DNA of 9,808 nt from Sphaerochaeta sp. (GCA_003446545.1 DMAO01000311.1:1-9808); one strand, 5' to 3'. Numbered from the stretch's first letter, positions 1 to 6,636 are shown. Numbers and translations: made by a program. The notes: a model not told the origin generated them from the letters alone.

Positions 1-1
1 T

Positions 2-544
2 GCCAGCTATGAGGAAATCGCAGAAAAATGTGGACTAAGCAGAACCGGACTGTACAAATATTATGCAAACAAAGAAGCTATCTTCATCGAGACAGTTCGG
101 TATGTGGTTGATTCGGTCACAGGAAAATTGCACGATGTCGTCCAAGCCAAGTCGCTTTCTTCTTCCCAGAGATTGAAAGAAGTACTTAGCGTATTTGCGG
201 ATTTTATGAAAAACCGTAATTTCTCTTCCATTCTCTTGGAATTCACTGTTTGCATGAACCATGATCAACCTTTGACGGTTACACAATGTCTCCAGGAGTC
301 CATCAAATCCTTATGGACAGTCACCGAAACTGTATTTGCAAGTCTGGGAAATAGCTCTTCGTATGCATTCTCCTTGGCTTTCATGGGACTATCGTTCTTC
401 CAAAACCATATATTGCAACCCCTTTTCGGAACGGTAGAAGGGGAAGGTGATCGATATACTTCCTTGTTGGAGCAATGGGAGAGTATGTCCAACAAGAAAC
501 ACGAGATGATTATTTCAAGTGTCTTGAATAGTGGACTGCAATGA
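2..544 (+). CDS. TetR/AcrR-family transcriptional regulator, 5' end missing
   Basis: The reading frame is open from base 2 to the TGA at 542-544, giving 180 visible residues; the true start lies outside the window. The first ~30 visible residues carry the end of a TetR helix-turn-helix, with the pattern YEEIAEKCGLSRTGLYKYYANKEAIF, which includes the conserved recognition-helix ending (LYxYYxxKExIF). Usual family length is about 190-210, so only some 10-25 N-terminal residues are missing. The remaining ~150 residues form the helical ligand-binding and dimerisation part, which is too variable to name a ligand. The radical SAM gene follows on the same strand after 44 nt, so the regulator probably controls its own operon, as is common for TetR proteins next to their targets. 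The family call rests on the visible HTH; the target is inference. Confidence 0.87.
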   Translation, partial: ASYEEIAEKCGLSRTGLYKYYANKEAIFIETVRYVVDSVTGKLHDVVQAKSLSSSQRLKEVLSVFADFMKNRNFSSILLEFTVCMNHDQPLTVTQCLQESIKSLWTVTETVFASLGNSSSYAFSLAFMGLSFFQNHILQPLFGTVEGEGDRYTSLLEQWESMSNKKHEMIISSVLNSGLQ

Positions 545-588
545 GTGTCTTAAGAAAAAAAAACCATTACAAATAAAGGAACAAAATC

Positions 589-1929
589 ATGGATCACATT
601 ACGCATGGCATCAGTAATACTGCATTGCATCTGGCATTGCATTTCATGGAGAGCAATCCGGAAGAGAATATCCCCAAAGTTGTGGATGCTCTCTTGATTT
701 TCATAAATGACAAAGGTAGCAGGCGAAAGCTGCTTGCTGCAAAAAAGGTAATGAAGGAAAAAGATAACCCATATAGGAATCTCATCATCAGAGGTTTTGA
801 CGAACTTCAACCGATAGTAAGAAAACGCTTTGTCTCCAATTTTGTCGTTAGCGCCTCAATGACAGGGCCCGAACGCACTGAAGCTTTACGGAAACAGTAC
901 GACTGTAACATCCCCTGGGCCATCCTCATGGATCCGACCAGTGCATGTAATCTTAGATGTACTGGTTGCTGGGCTGGCGAATATGAAAAAACAGATTCAT
1001 TGGAGTATGAATTGATGGACAGGATCATCATGGAAGGTAAGGAATTAGGGATCTATTTCTATATTTATTCAGGTGGAGAGCCAACAATGAGGAAAACGGA
1101 CCTACTCAAACTGGCAGCAGTACATGATGATTGCATGTTCCTTGCGTTCACCAACGGGACCCTGGTGGACAGTGAGTTCTCACAGGCCTTGGCTGAGCTT
1201 GGAAACTTTGCCCTGGTATTCAGTATTGAAGGGTTTGAGGAACAGACTGATTTCAGAAGAGGATCGGGGACTTATCGCAAAGTACTGGAAGGAATGCGCA
1301 ATATGCGTGAGGCGAAGGCACCCTTTGGCTTCAGTACCTGTTATCATTCAAAAAATGTGGATAGTGTTGGAAGCGAAGATTTCTTGGATTTTCTCATTGG
1401 ACAAGGATGCATGTTTGGCTGGTATTTCACCTACATTCCTTTAGGGAAAAATGCTGACACTACATTGATGACGAGCGCAGATAAGAGGGAATACATGACC
1501 CATTGGGTACGTGGGATGCGCAATAAGAAGCCAGTCTTCTTGCTGGACTTCTGGAACGATGGCCAATATTCAGACGGCTGTATTGCGGGAGGCAGAAGAT
1601 ATCTGCACATCAATGCTGCGGGGGATGTGGAACCATGTGCATTCATCCACTATGCGAATACAAACATAAGGAACAGTACCTTGATGGATGCGTTGCAGTC
1701 GCCGCTTTTCATGGAATACCGAAAGCACCAGCCCTTCAACAAGAATCTTTTCCAACCATGTCCCTTGCTTGACAACCCTGAGGCACTTGCCCAGATGGTG
1801 AAGGACTCTGGAGCCAGCTCAACCCAGCCTCTGGATTACGAGGATATAGACGAACTCTGCGCAAAGTGTACCGGTGCGGCAAAGGAGTGGGAGAGTCATG
1901 CCAACCTGTTGCATGAGCAATATTCATAA
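589..1929 (+). CDS. Radical SAM protein with SPASM-like C-terminal cysteine region, function unknown
   Basis: 446 residues; the ATG at 589 has AAAGGA at 575-580, 8 nt upstream. The radical SAM CxxxCxxC motif is C120-C124-C127, which should hold the 4Fe-4S cluster that cleaves S-adenosylmethionine. It is followed by the SAM-contacting GGEP at 162-165. After the barrel, C331, C350, C391, C424 and C427 form a SPASM/twitch-like set, suggesting one or two auxiliary clusters. Residues 1-105 precede the barrel and look helical with no family I can name. The protein resembles a set of uncharacterised radical SAM proteins from Clostridia that share 'CNIPWAI-DPTSACNLRCTGCWA' and 'CIAGGRRYLHINA-GDV-PC' segments. 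SPASM members often act on peptides or as anaerobic sulfatase maturases, but no precursor peptide or sulfatase gene lies next to it, so the substrate is unknown. It probably shares a transcript with the TetR gene upstream and the CmpB-HD gene downstream. Confidence 0.88.
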   Translation: MDHITHGISNTALHLALHFMESNPEENIPKVVDALLIFINDKGSRRKLLAAKKVMKEKDNPYRNLIIRGFDELQPIVRKRFVSNFVVSASMTGPERTEALRKQYDCNIPWAILMDPTSACNLRCTGCWAGEYEKTDSLEYELMDRIIMEGKELGIYFYIYSGGEPTMRKTDLLKLAAVHDDCMFLAFTNGTLVDSEFSQALAELGNFALVFSIEGFEEQTDFRRGSGTYRKVLEGMRNMREAKAPFGFSTCYHSKNVDSVGSEDFLDFLIGQGCMFGWYFTYIPLGKNADTTLMTSADKREYMTHWVRGMRNKKPVFLLDFWNDGQYSDGCIAGGRRYLHINAAGDVEPCAFIHYANTNIRNSTLMDALQSPLFMEYRKHQPFNKNLFQPCPLLDNPEALAQMVKDSGASSTQPLDYEDIDELCAKCTGAAKEWESHANLLHEQYS

Positions 1930-1951
1930 AATAAGGAGACCATTGGCTTAA

Positions 1952-2002
1952 CAGGCTCGTAGAGTGATGAGGATAGGTGGTTTGGTGTGCTCTTCGAGCC
2001 TG
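1952..2002 (+). other. Long imperfect inverted repeat (hairpin) between the radical SAM and CmpB-HD genes
   Basis: Arms 1952-1964 (CAGGCTCGTAGAG) and 1990-2002 (CTCTTCGAGCCTG) pair at 12 of 13 positions, with one T-T mismatch and a 25-nt G-rich loop. No run of T follows, so this is not a normal intrinsic terminator. It ends 11 nt before the AGGA (2014-2017) that serves the next gene and does not cover it. It could be an RNA processing or stability element that sets the ratio of the two gene products, or a protein-binding site. An AAGGAG at 1933-1938 just after the radical SAM stop leads to no credible reading frame. Confidence 0.55.
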
Positions 2003-2024
2003 GTGGAAATTATAGGAAATAGAT

Positions 2025-3209
2025 ATGGAAGGTCTTTTGAGATGGGTTGTGCTGTTTCTGGTGTCCTCCTTCTTGGGATGGTTGCTGGAATCAGGCTACC
2101 GTAGCATTAAGGAACACAGATTCATCGATTCGGGGTTGCTAAGCGGCCCATTCATCCCAATTTATGGGGCAGGGGCCGTCATTATCGAAACCATAGACAT
2201 ATCAGTACCTGATCGATTGACCTGGATTGAAATCATGGCTTGCATCATTTTCTGTACCATGCTGGAATTTCTTGTACATCTTTTTTATGAGAAGGTATTT
2301 GACCTGAAGCTCTGGGACTATTCATCATTGTTCCTGAATATTCAAGGAAGGGTTTGTCTCTTGTATTCGTTCTATTGGGGGCTTCTAGGCTTTTCATACC
2401 TCCATTTCCTGCAACAGAACATCTGGTTGATCGTGGATTCGATCCTGGGCAGTAAGATTTTTTGGGTATTGTTGAGTAGTTTTTCTGTCTATTTCGTTTT
2501 TCAGGGTATCTCAAATACATATGAACTGTTGCATATCCGATTCTTGAAAAGAAATCTCATCGGAATGCTGGAGAGTCCAGCTACTGGAAATTTTGAAGAT
2601 GTCGGGGGGAAAGCCAGTACGAGAATCCTTCTGGCCTTCCCCCATATTCTGAAGAGTGAGATATCCTTATTTGTTGCAAAGGTTAGGAAACAAGCGATAT
2701 CTGCAATTGGATTCCATCCATACAGGAAGGCGCTAGGGATACTCTTGCACGCTCGTGTTCTTTGCGAGGATCAGGGAGATCGGCAGTTTTTCCAGGCAAT
2801 AGAACCCTTGCTCGCGAACAGGGAGGTCAGATCCATGGCCAGCATTCGGCATCATCAGGCATCTACCCTGAGCCATTCTCTGGTGATATCACAGGCTTCA
2901 TGGTATCTGGCGGAGGCCTTCGGCCTGGACAAGGAGTCATGTGCTAGGGGGGCTCTCCTTCATGATTTCTTCCTGTATGATTGGAGAAGTGAGAAACATC
3001 CCCGCCATGCCACGAGGCATGCAGGGATTGCGCTAGAGAATGCTCAGATGTATTTTGACCTCAATGAGATGGAGAAGGATATAATACTGACTCATATGTG
3101 GCCCCTTTCAAAAACATTCTACCACTATCGCGAGTCATTGTTGGTCAGCATGGTTGATAAGATTGGCTCATCAAAGGATCTGGTTTCCATGCTGCGACTC
3201 CCTAAATGA
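2025..3209 (+). CDS. Membrane protein: CmpB-like (putative ABC-transporter type IV) domain fused to an HD phosphohydrolase domain
   Basis: 394 residues; ATG at 2025 with AGGA at 2014-2017. Residues 1-180 are hydrophobic, with about five membrane segments (roughly 3-22, 40-57, 67-90, 108-128, 134-160). They carry the CmpB/PF06541 pattern: FLGWLLE near 16-22, a 'GPF-PIYG-GA' loop at 41-51, 'LWDYS' at 96-100 and 'NIQGRVCLL' at 105-113. A linker of ~90 residues leads to an HD domain at ~270-394. Its metal ligands appear intact: H284, the H313-D314 pair in 'LLHDFFLYDW', H357 in 'THMWPL', and D378 in 'VDKIGSSK'. This HD type is common in Firmicutes as a stand-alone protein of unknown substrate. The fusion implies a phosphohydrolase tethered to the inner face of the membrane. 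Transport activity is unproven, as no ATPase gene is adjacent. It probably belongs to the operon with the radical SAM gene 95 nt upstream. Confidence 0.83.
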   Translation: MEGLLRWVVLFLVSSFLGWLLESGYRSIKEHRFIDSGLLSGPFIPIYGAGAVIIETIDISVPDRLTWIEIMACIIFCTMLEFLVHLFYEKVFDLKLWDYSSLFLNIQGRVCLLYSFYWGLLGFSYLHFLQQNIWLIVDSILGSKIFWVLLSSFSVYFVFQGISNTYELLHIRFLKRNLIGMLESPATGNFEDVGGKASTRILLAFPHILKSEISLFVAKVRKQAISAIGFHPYRKALGILLHARVLCEDQGDRQFFQAIEPLLANREVRSMASIRHHQASTLSHSLVISQASWYLAEAFGLDKESCARGALLHDFFLYDWRSEKHPRHATRHAGIALENAQMYFDLNEMEKDIILTHMWPLSKTFYHYRESLLVSMVDKIGSSKDLVSMLRLPK

Positions 3210-3283
3210 GATTGCATCAAGGTCGATCGCTTTATGTATCGTGGCAAGTTCGAATACCTAATCGAGAAAGGGACAAAGGGACA

Positions 3284-3370
3284 GGGAATGGGTAGCATAA
3301 TTGTTTGAGCAATTCCCCTGAACTTGATCTGCTTCTCCTTTAGGGATTCTCTCCCTAGCGTTCCTTCATT
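3284..3370 (+). other. Two weak hairpins after the CmpB-HD gene, possible transcript end
   Basis: This lies in the 384-nt non-coding stretch before araA. The first hairpin pairs AATTG 3299-3303 with CAATT 3310-3314, with GGGA 3284-3287 able to extend it against TCCC 3314-3317 (the shared T3314 means a few alternative pairings compete). The second pairs TAGGGA 3341-3346 with TCCCTA 3352-3357 around a 5-nt loop, followed by the pyrimidine-rich but broken tail GCGTTCCTTCATT. Neither has a clean T run. Either could end the upstream operon, but the evidence is thin. Between 3371 and 3467 I see only a distant TAGCCC (3382-3387) / GGGCTA (3433-3438) pair and no gene. Confidence 0.25.
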
Positions 3371-3467
3371 AAAACACAGTTTAGCCCATACGGGAAATTA
3401 TCATTTGAGGAACATAAGGATTAATCATATTCGGGCTAGTTACACATCTGGTGCCCAAAGATACTCC

Positions 3468-3496
3468 TTGACAAATGACCCGATCACCATAATGAT
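3468..3496 (+). promoter_or_regulatory. Sigma-70 type promoter for araA
   Basis: A perfect -35 hexamer TTGACA (3468-3473) is followed, after a 17-nt spacer, by AATGAT (3491-3496), which matches 4 of 6 bases of TATAAT. Transcription would begin near 3503, giving a leader of about 90 nt before the araA ATG at 3594. The placement directly upstream of an operator-like palindrome and the araA gene supports the call. Confidence 0.6.
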
Positions 3497-3502
3497 AGTG
3501 AT
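3483..3502 (+). repeat. Imperfect dyad over the araA -10 region, echoed at 3560-3575
   Basis: 3483-3502 is a 20-bp imperfect palindrome with ATCAC/GTGAT ends (16 of 20 positions symmetric) that covers the -10 hexamer. Its core CACCATAATGATAGTG (3485-3500) recurs as CACCATGATGGTATTG at 3560-3575, 13 of 16 identical and 75 bp downstream, just before the araA ribosome binding site. The second copy also holds the dyad ACCAT-g-ATGGT (3561-3571). The pair could be a second regulator's sites, or chance in a short region. Confidence 0.3.
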
Positions 3503-3506
3503 AGGG

Positions 3507-3526
3507 ATGCGTTAACGTAAACGCAT
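3507..3526 (+). promoter_or_regulatory. 20-bp palindromic operator, LacI-family type, upstream of araA
   Basis: ATGCGTT (3507-3513) and AACGCAT (3520-3526) are exact inverted arms around AACGTA. The whole 20-bp site is symmetric except for one pair of positions (8 and 13), and its centre is AC|GT. An even palindrome with a central CG step is typical of LacI/GalR-family operators, including catabolite-response-like sites. It starts about 4 bp after the predicted transcription start, the classic place for a repressor. The regulator is not encoded in this window. A GntR-type AraR site would look different, so sugar-specific LacI-type control or global catabolite control is more likely. Confidence 0.6.
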
Positions 3527-3580
3527 AGGTGCAATGGCATAAAGCTAAAAGAATATGACCACCATGATGGTATTGAAGGA

Positions 3581-3586
3581 AAAGGA
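3581..3586 (+). promoter_or_regulatory. araA ribosome binding site that decides the start at 3594
   Basis: AAAGGA at 3581-3586 lies 7 nt before the ATG at 3594. Upstream in-frame ATG codons at 3555 and 3564 have no comparable site. Starting at 3594 also puts the conserved 'YEFWFLVGSQ' segment at residues 9-18, where AraA proteins usually have it. Confidence 0.65.
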
Positions 3587-3593
3587 CACACGT

Positions 3594-5078
3594 ATGAACA
3601 GAAAACCACTGCAAGAGTATGAATTTTGGTTTCTTGTCGGCTCGCAGTTTCTCTATGGGCCAGAGACATTGGAAAAGGTAGCACAGCAATCCCAAATAAT
3701 TGCAAAGGGTCTTGATGCCTCTGAGGATACCCCTTGCACGGTAGTGTATAAGGCTACCTTGAAGACACCTGAAGAGATTGAGAAATGGATCAAGGAAGCA
3801 AACTATGATGATGGGTGTGCAGGTATCATCGTCTGGATGCACACCTTCTCCCCCTCAAAGATGTGGATCAATGGGCTTTCCCTCCTACAGAAACCTTACT
3901 GTCACCTCCACACCCAGTTCAACCGTAATATCCCTGACCAGGGAATTGATATGGACTTCATGAACCTCAACCAGTCGGCCCATGGAGACCGTGAACACGG
4001 TTTCATCGCCGCACGCATGCAATTGAAGAGAAAGATTGTCGTCGGGTATTGGGAGGATGAGGATGTCCAGCAGGCAGTAGGCAAGTGGATGCGCTCTGCA
4101 GTTGGTGCCATAGAGAGCAAGAAGCTCAAGCTTGTCCGTTTTGGTGATAACATGCGGAACGTCGCTGTCACTGAGGGGGATAAGGTCGGCACACAGATGC
4201 AGCTTGGTTGGCAGGTGAACACCTGGGGAGTAGGGGACCTCATCGCTGAGATCGATAGTGTGACTGAACAAGAAATTGATGAGCAGATGCTTGCCTATCA
4301 TGAGCTGTATGAGTTTGGTTCGGAAGATATTCAGACCATTCGGTATCAGGGGCGCGAGGAGATAGCCATGAAGAGGTTCCTCGATAGGGAGGGAGCCCAG
4401 GCTTTTTCCAACACCTTTGAGGACCTGCAACAGATGCGCCAGCTTCCTGGCCTGGCATCCCAAGACCTGATGCGCCAAGGCTATGGCTATGGGGGGGAAG
4501 GGGACTGGAAGGTCTCTGCCATGACCAGCCTCATCAAGAGGATGACTGAGGGCATGGGTGGTGGGACCTCTTTTATGGAGGACTACACCTATGACCTTGA
4601 GAAGGGAAAAGAACTCTCTCTTGGCTCCCACATGTTGGAAATTTGTCCTTCGATCTCTAGGGAAAAGGCCACAATTGAGGTCCATGAATTGGGAATCGGG
4701 GGAAAAGAACCTCCTGCCCGACTGGTATTCGAAGGACACCCTGGAGAGGCTGTCCTTGCCTCCCTGATCGATATGGGTGGCAGGCTTCGCCTCATTGTCC
4801 AGAATATAGAGGTGGTCACTCCCATCTACAAGATGCCGAACCTTCCGGTAGCTAGGGTGATGTGGAGACCTGAACCCGATCTCAAGACAGGCTCTCATCT
4901 CTGGATCCTTGCAGGTGGGGCTCATCATGCAACCCTGAGCTACGATGCTGACTCTGAGATGCTTGAGGATTGGTGTGAGATCATGGGGATTGAGTTCGTG
5001 CATATCAACAACCAAACGACAGTGACCTCTTTGAAGCAGCAGCTGCTCTTTTCAGATATAGCTTGGAAATTGCGCTAG
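3594..5078 (+). CDS. araA: L-arabinose isomerase
   Basis: Converts L-arabinose to L-ribulose in the cytoplasm, the first step of arabinose use; needs a divalent metal, usually Mn2+. The protein has 494 residues from the ATG at 3594, close to the usual ~500, and is full length. An in-frame start at 3555 would add 13 residues of no family character. The N-terminus reads YEFWFLVGSQFLYGPE, the AraA signature. The metal and catalytic residues known in E. coli AraA (E306, E333, H350, H450) correspond to E302 in GEGDWK, E329 in SFMEDY, H346 in GSHMLE and H445 in GGAHHA, so all are present. It has its own promoter and palindromic operator upstream and a terminator-like hairpin downstream, and appears to be transcribed alone. 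araB and araD are not in this window, so ribulokinase and the epimerase must come from elsewhere if the pathway is complete. Confidence 0.97.
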   Translation: MNRKPLQEYEFWFLVGSQFLYGPETLEKVAQQSQIIAKGLDASEDTPCTVVYKATLKTPEEIEKWIKEANYDDGCAGIIVWMHTFSPSKMWINGLSLLQKPYCHLHTQFNRNIPDQGIDMDFMNLNQSAHGDREHGFIAARMQLKRKIVVGYWEDEDVQQAVGKWMRSAVGAIESKKLKLVRFGDNMRNVAVTEGDKVGTQMQLGWQVNTWGVGDLIAEIDSVTEQEIDEQMLAYHELYEFGSEDIQTIRYQGREEIAMKRFLDREGAQAFSNTFEDLQQMRQLPGLASQDLMRQGYGYGGEGDWKVSAMTSLIKRMTEGMGGGTSFMEDYTYDLEKGKELSLGSHMLEICPSISREKATIEVHELGIGGKEPPARLVFEGHPGEAVLASLIDMGGRLRLIVQNIEVVTPIYKMPNLPVARVMWRPEPDLKTGSHLWILAGGAHHATLSYDADSEMLEDWCEIMGIEFVHINNQTTVTSLKQQLLFSDIAWKLR

Positions 5079-5101
5079 CAAGTCCTCTAGTTTTTCTTTC
5101 T

Positions 5102-5132
5102 GGCCGACGACTGAGTATCGCCGGCCTTGTTT
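5102..5132 (+). terminator. Imperfect intrinsic terminator after araA
   Basis: GGCCG (5102-5106) pairs with CGGCC (5122-5126), one A-C mismatch follows, then CGA (5108-5110) pairs with TCG (5118-5120), leaving a 7-nt loop. The stem is followed by TTGTTT (5127-5132), a broken T tract. It lies 23 nt after the araA stop. The rest of the gap to 5259 shows a T8 run at 5197-5204 and a small TCTGA/TCAGA hairpin at 5218-5230 but no gene I can support. Confidence 0.55.
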
Positions 5133-5262
5133 GGTAAATCTGGTAAGAGTGAAATATGGAGTTGGATAACAGGAATATGGGAAAGAGAAAAGCCAATTTT
5201 TTTTCTTGATGAAGTTTTCTGATTTTCAGATTGAAGAAGATTGCGGAGGTAGGAGAGATATG

Positions 5263-5323
5263 AAAAAGAGGATTGCATCTCTGCAAACCCCTTTCTCCTT
5301 ATTGCATTGCTGCTTTCAATCCT
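5263..5323 (-). terminator. Intrinsic terminator-like hairpin for the glgA-glgC transcript
   Basis: Read on the minus strand, AGGATTG (5323-5317) pairs with CAATCCT (5275-5269), and CTTTTT follows directly (5268-5263). Within the 41-nt interior a second 5-bp pairing (TGCAA/TTGCA) can form, making a two-layer stem. It begins 14 nt after the glgC stop. The T run on the 3' side exists only in the minus-strand direction, which fits the end of glgC transcription. The long interior makes the stem weaker than a textbook terminator. Confidence 0.5.
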
Positions 5324-5337
5324 TTAGTCCCGGTTCT

Positions 5338-6636
5338 CTACAGTACCGATCCATTCTTAATGATGGCATTTTTGTTGATGACTATGATCCCATCATGGAT
5401 TGAGTACATCGCAAAGTCCCCTTCCTGACGGGGAATATCATCGATACCTATACGGCAACCATCACCAATACGTGCATTCTGGTCAATGATGGCCTTCCTG
5501 ATGATTGTTCCTTTTCCTATGCCGATATTGGGAATGCCCTTACGGGTATTATTGAGCTTCTCTTCCTCTGTCTCGTAGAAGGAAGCACCCATGCAGTAGA
5601 CACCATCCAGAGATGCTCCTGATTCTATCAGTGTGCGTACGCCGATGATTGAATTCACTATATAGGCGTTGGTGATAATCGAGCCCTCAGAGGTCAAGGA
5701 AGAGCTGATATTACAGAAGTTCACCTTGGTTGCAGGAAGGTGGCGACGGTGAGTGTAGATTGGCATCTCCTCATCATAGAAGTTGAACTGTGGGTTGATG
5801 GAGGCCAAATCAAGGTTTGTCTCATAGAAAGCCTTGATAGTACCAATATCCTCCCAGAAGCCATCAAAGAGGAATGTTGCCACTTTTCTCTGGTCGATTA
5901 CCTCAGGGATAACCTCCTTACCGAAATCAGTCTTGTCGTTGTTGAGCACCTCCTCCATCGTCTTTGCATTGAAGACATAGATGCCCATGCTTGCAAGATA
6001 CTCGTTGGAGGTATCCACTTTCCTATTCAAGGAGGAGAGCAGAAATGGTTCAGACACCTTGTATTCGGAGATATCCAGGTCAATCGCCGGCTTTTCATAG
6101 AACTTGTTGATGATACCCTCTTCATCGCAGCTGATGATACCCAGTCCTGTTGCCTGTTCGCGGCTGATGGGTTTGGAGGCGATGGTAAGCTCGGCCCCAC
6201 TTGCTATGTGGCGGTCAAGCATATCATGGATGTCCATACGATAGAGCTGGTCACCACTGAGAATGATGTAGTAGTCGGCATTCTGATCATGGAAGTGTTT
6301 CAGGTTCTTACGAACGGCATCAGCTGTCCCCTGATACCATGTGTTGGTCTCGTTGGTCTGTTCAGCTGCAAGTATCTCAACAAATCCGCTGCTGAAGGTG
6401 TCAAAGATATACGTGTTGGCAATATGGTTGTGCAGCGATGCAGAATTGAACTGCGTCAGGATATATATCTGACGGATCCCACTGTTGATACAATTGGAAA
6501 TGGGAATATCGACCAGTCGATATTTACCTGCGAAGGGGACGGCAGGTTTTGCGCGATCCATAGTCAAGGGATAGAGTCTCGTACCTTTACCTCCACCCAA
6601 TACAATCGCAATAGCCTTTGTTTTTTTCTGTTTCAT
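5338..6636 (-). CDS. glgC: Glucose-1-phosphate adenylyltransferase (ADP-glucose pyrophosphorylase)
   Basis: Makes ADP-glucose and pyrophosphate from ATP and glucose-1-phosphate, the committed and usually allosteric step of bacterial glycogen synthesis. 432 residues, the normal length. The nucleotidyltransferase domain has GGGKGTRLYPLT (14-25), KPAVPFAGKYRLVD (30-43), WYQGTADAV (100-108), the catalytic-site aspartate D129 in SGDQLYRMD, and K182 in the YEKP sugar-phosphate motif. The C-terminal third is the left-handed beta-helix, with GIGKGTIIRKAIIDQNARIG at 372-391. Several stretches ('YCMGASFYET', 'IGIGKGTIIRKAIID', 'GIIVINKNAIIKNG') resemble the cyanobacterial and plant enzymes more than E. 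coli GlgC. The ATG overlaps the glgA stop as ATGA, and GGGAG (6647-6643) inside the end of glgA lies 6 nt upstream, so translation is likely coupled to glgA. Confidence 0.97.
   Translation of the reverse strand: MKQKKTKAIAIVLGGGKGTRLYPLTMDRAKPAVPFAGKYRLVDIPISNCINSGIRQIYILTQFNSASLHNHIANTYIFDTFSSGFVEILAAEQTNETNTWYQGTADAVRKNLKHFHDQNADYYIILSGDQLYRMDIHDMLDRHIASGAELTIASKPISREQATGLGIISCDEEGIINKFYEKPAIDLDISEYKVSEPFLLSSLNRKVDTSNEYLASMGIYVFNAKTMEEVLNNDKTDFGKEVIPEVIDQRKVATFLFDGFWEDIGTIKAFYETNLDLASINPQFNFYDEEMPIYTHRRHLPATKVNFCNISSSLTSEGSIITNAYIVNSIIGVRTLIESGASLDGVYCMGASFYETEEEKLNNTRKGIPNIGIGKGTIIRKAIIDQNARIGDGCRIGIDDIPRQEGDFAMYSIHDGIIVINKNAIIKNGSVL

Noticed and set aside
3382..3438. TAGCCC ... GGGCTA inverted pair considered as a riboswitch closing stem before araA
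   Set aside because: Only 6 bp, with no further nested pairing I could find, and it lies upstream of the predicted transcription start, so it would not be in the araA leader.
3555..3593. Upstream in-frame ATG codons that would lengthen AraA by up to 13 residues
   Set aside because: No ribosome binding site precedes them, whereas AAAGGA is well placed for the ATG at 3594, and the family N-terminus begins there.
3381..3842. 153-codon minus-strand frame spanning the araA promoter and start
   Set aside because: It crosses the araA promoter, operator and coding start, and its Cys/His-rich translation matches no family I know.
3885..5015. 376-codon open frame on the minus strand across araA
   Set aside because: It lies fully antisense to a clear, full-length araA with all catalytic residues; its translation shows no domain and reads as a codon-bias shadow.
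5005..5286. 93-codon minus-strand frame overlapping the end of araA
   Set aside because: It has no ribosome binding site of note, low-complexity Ser/Lys-rich composition, and covers both the araA end and its terminator.
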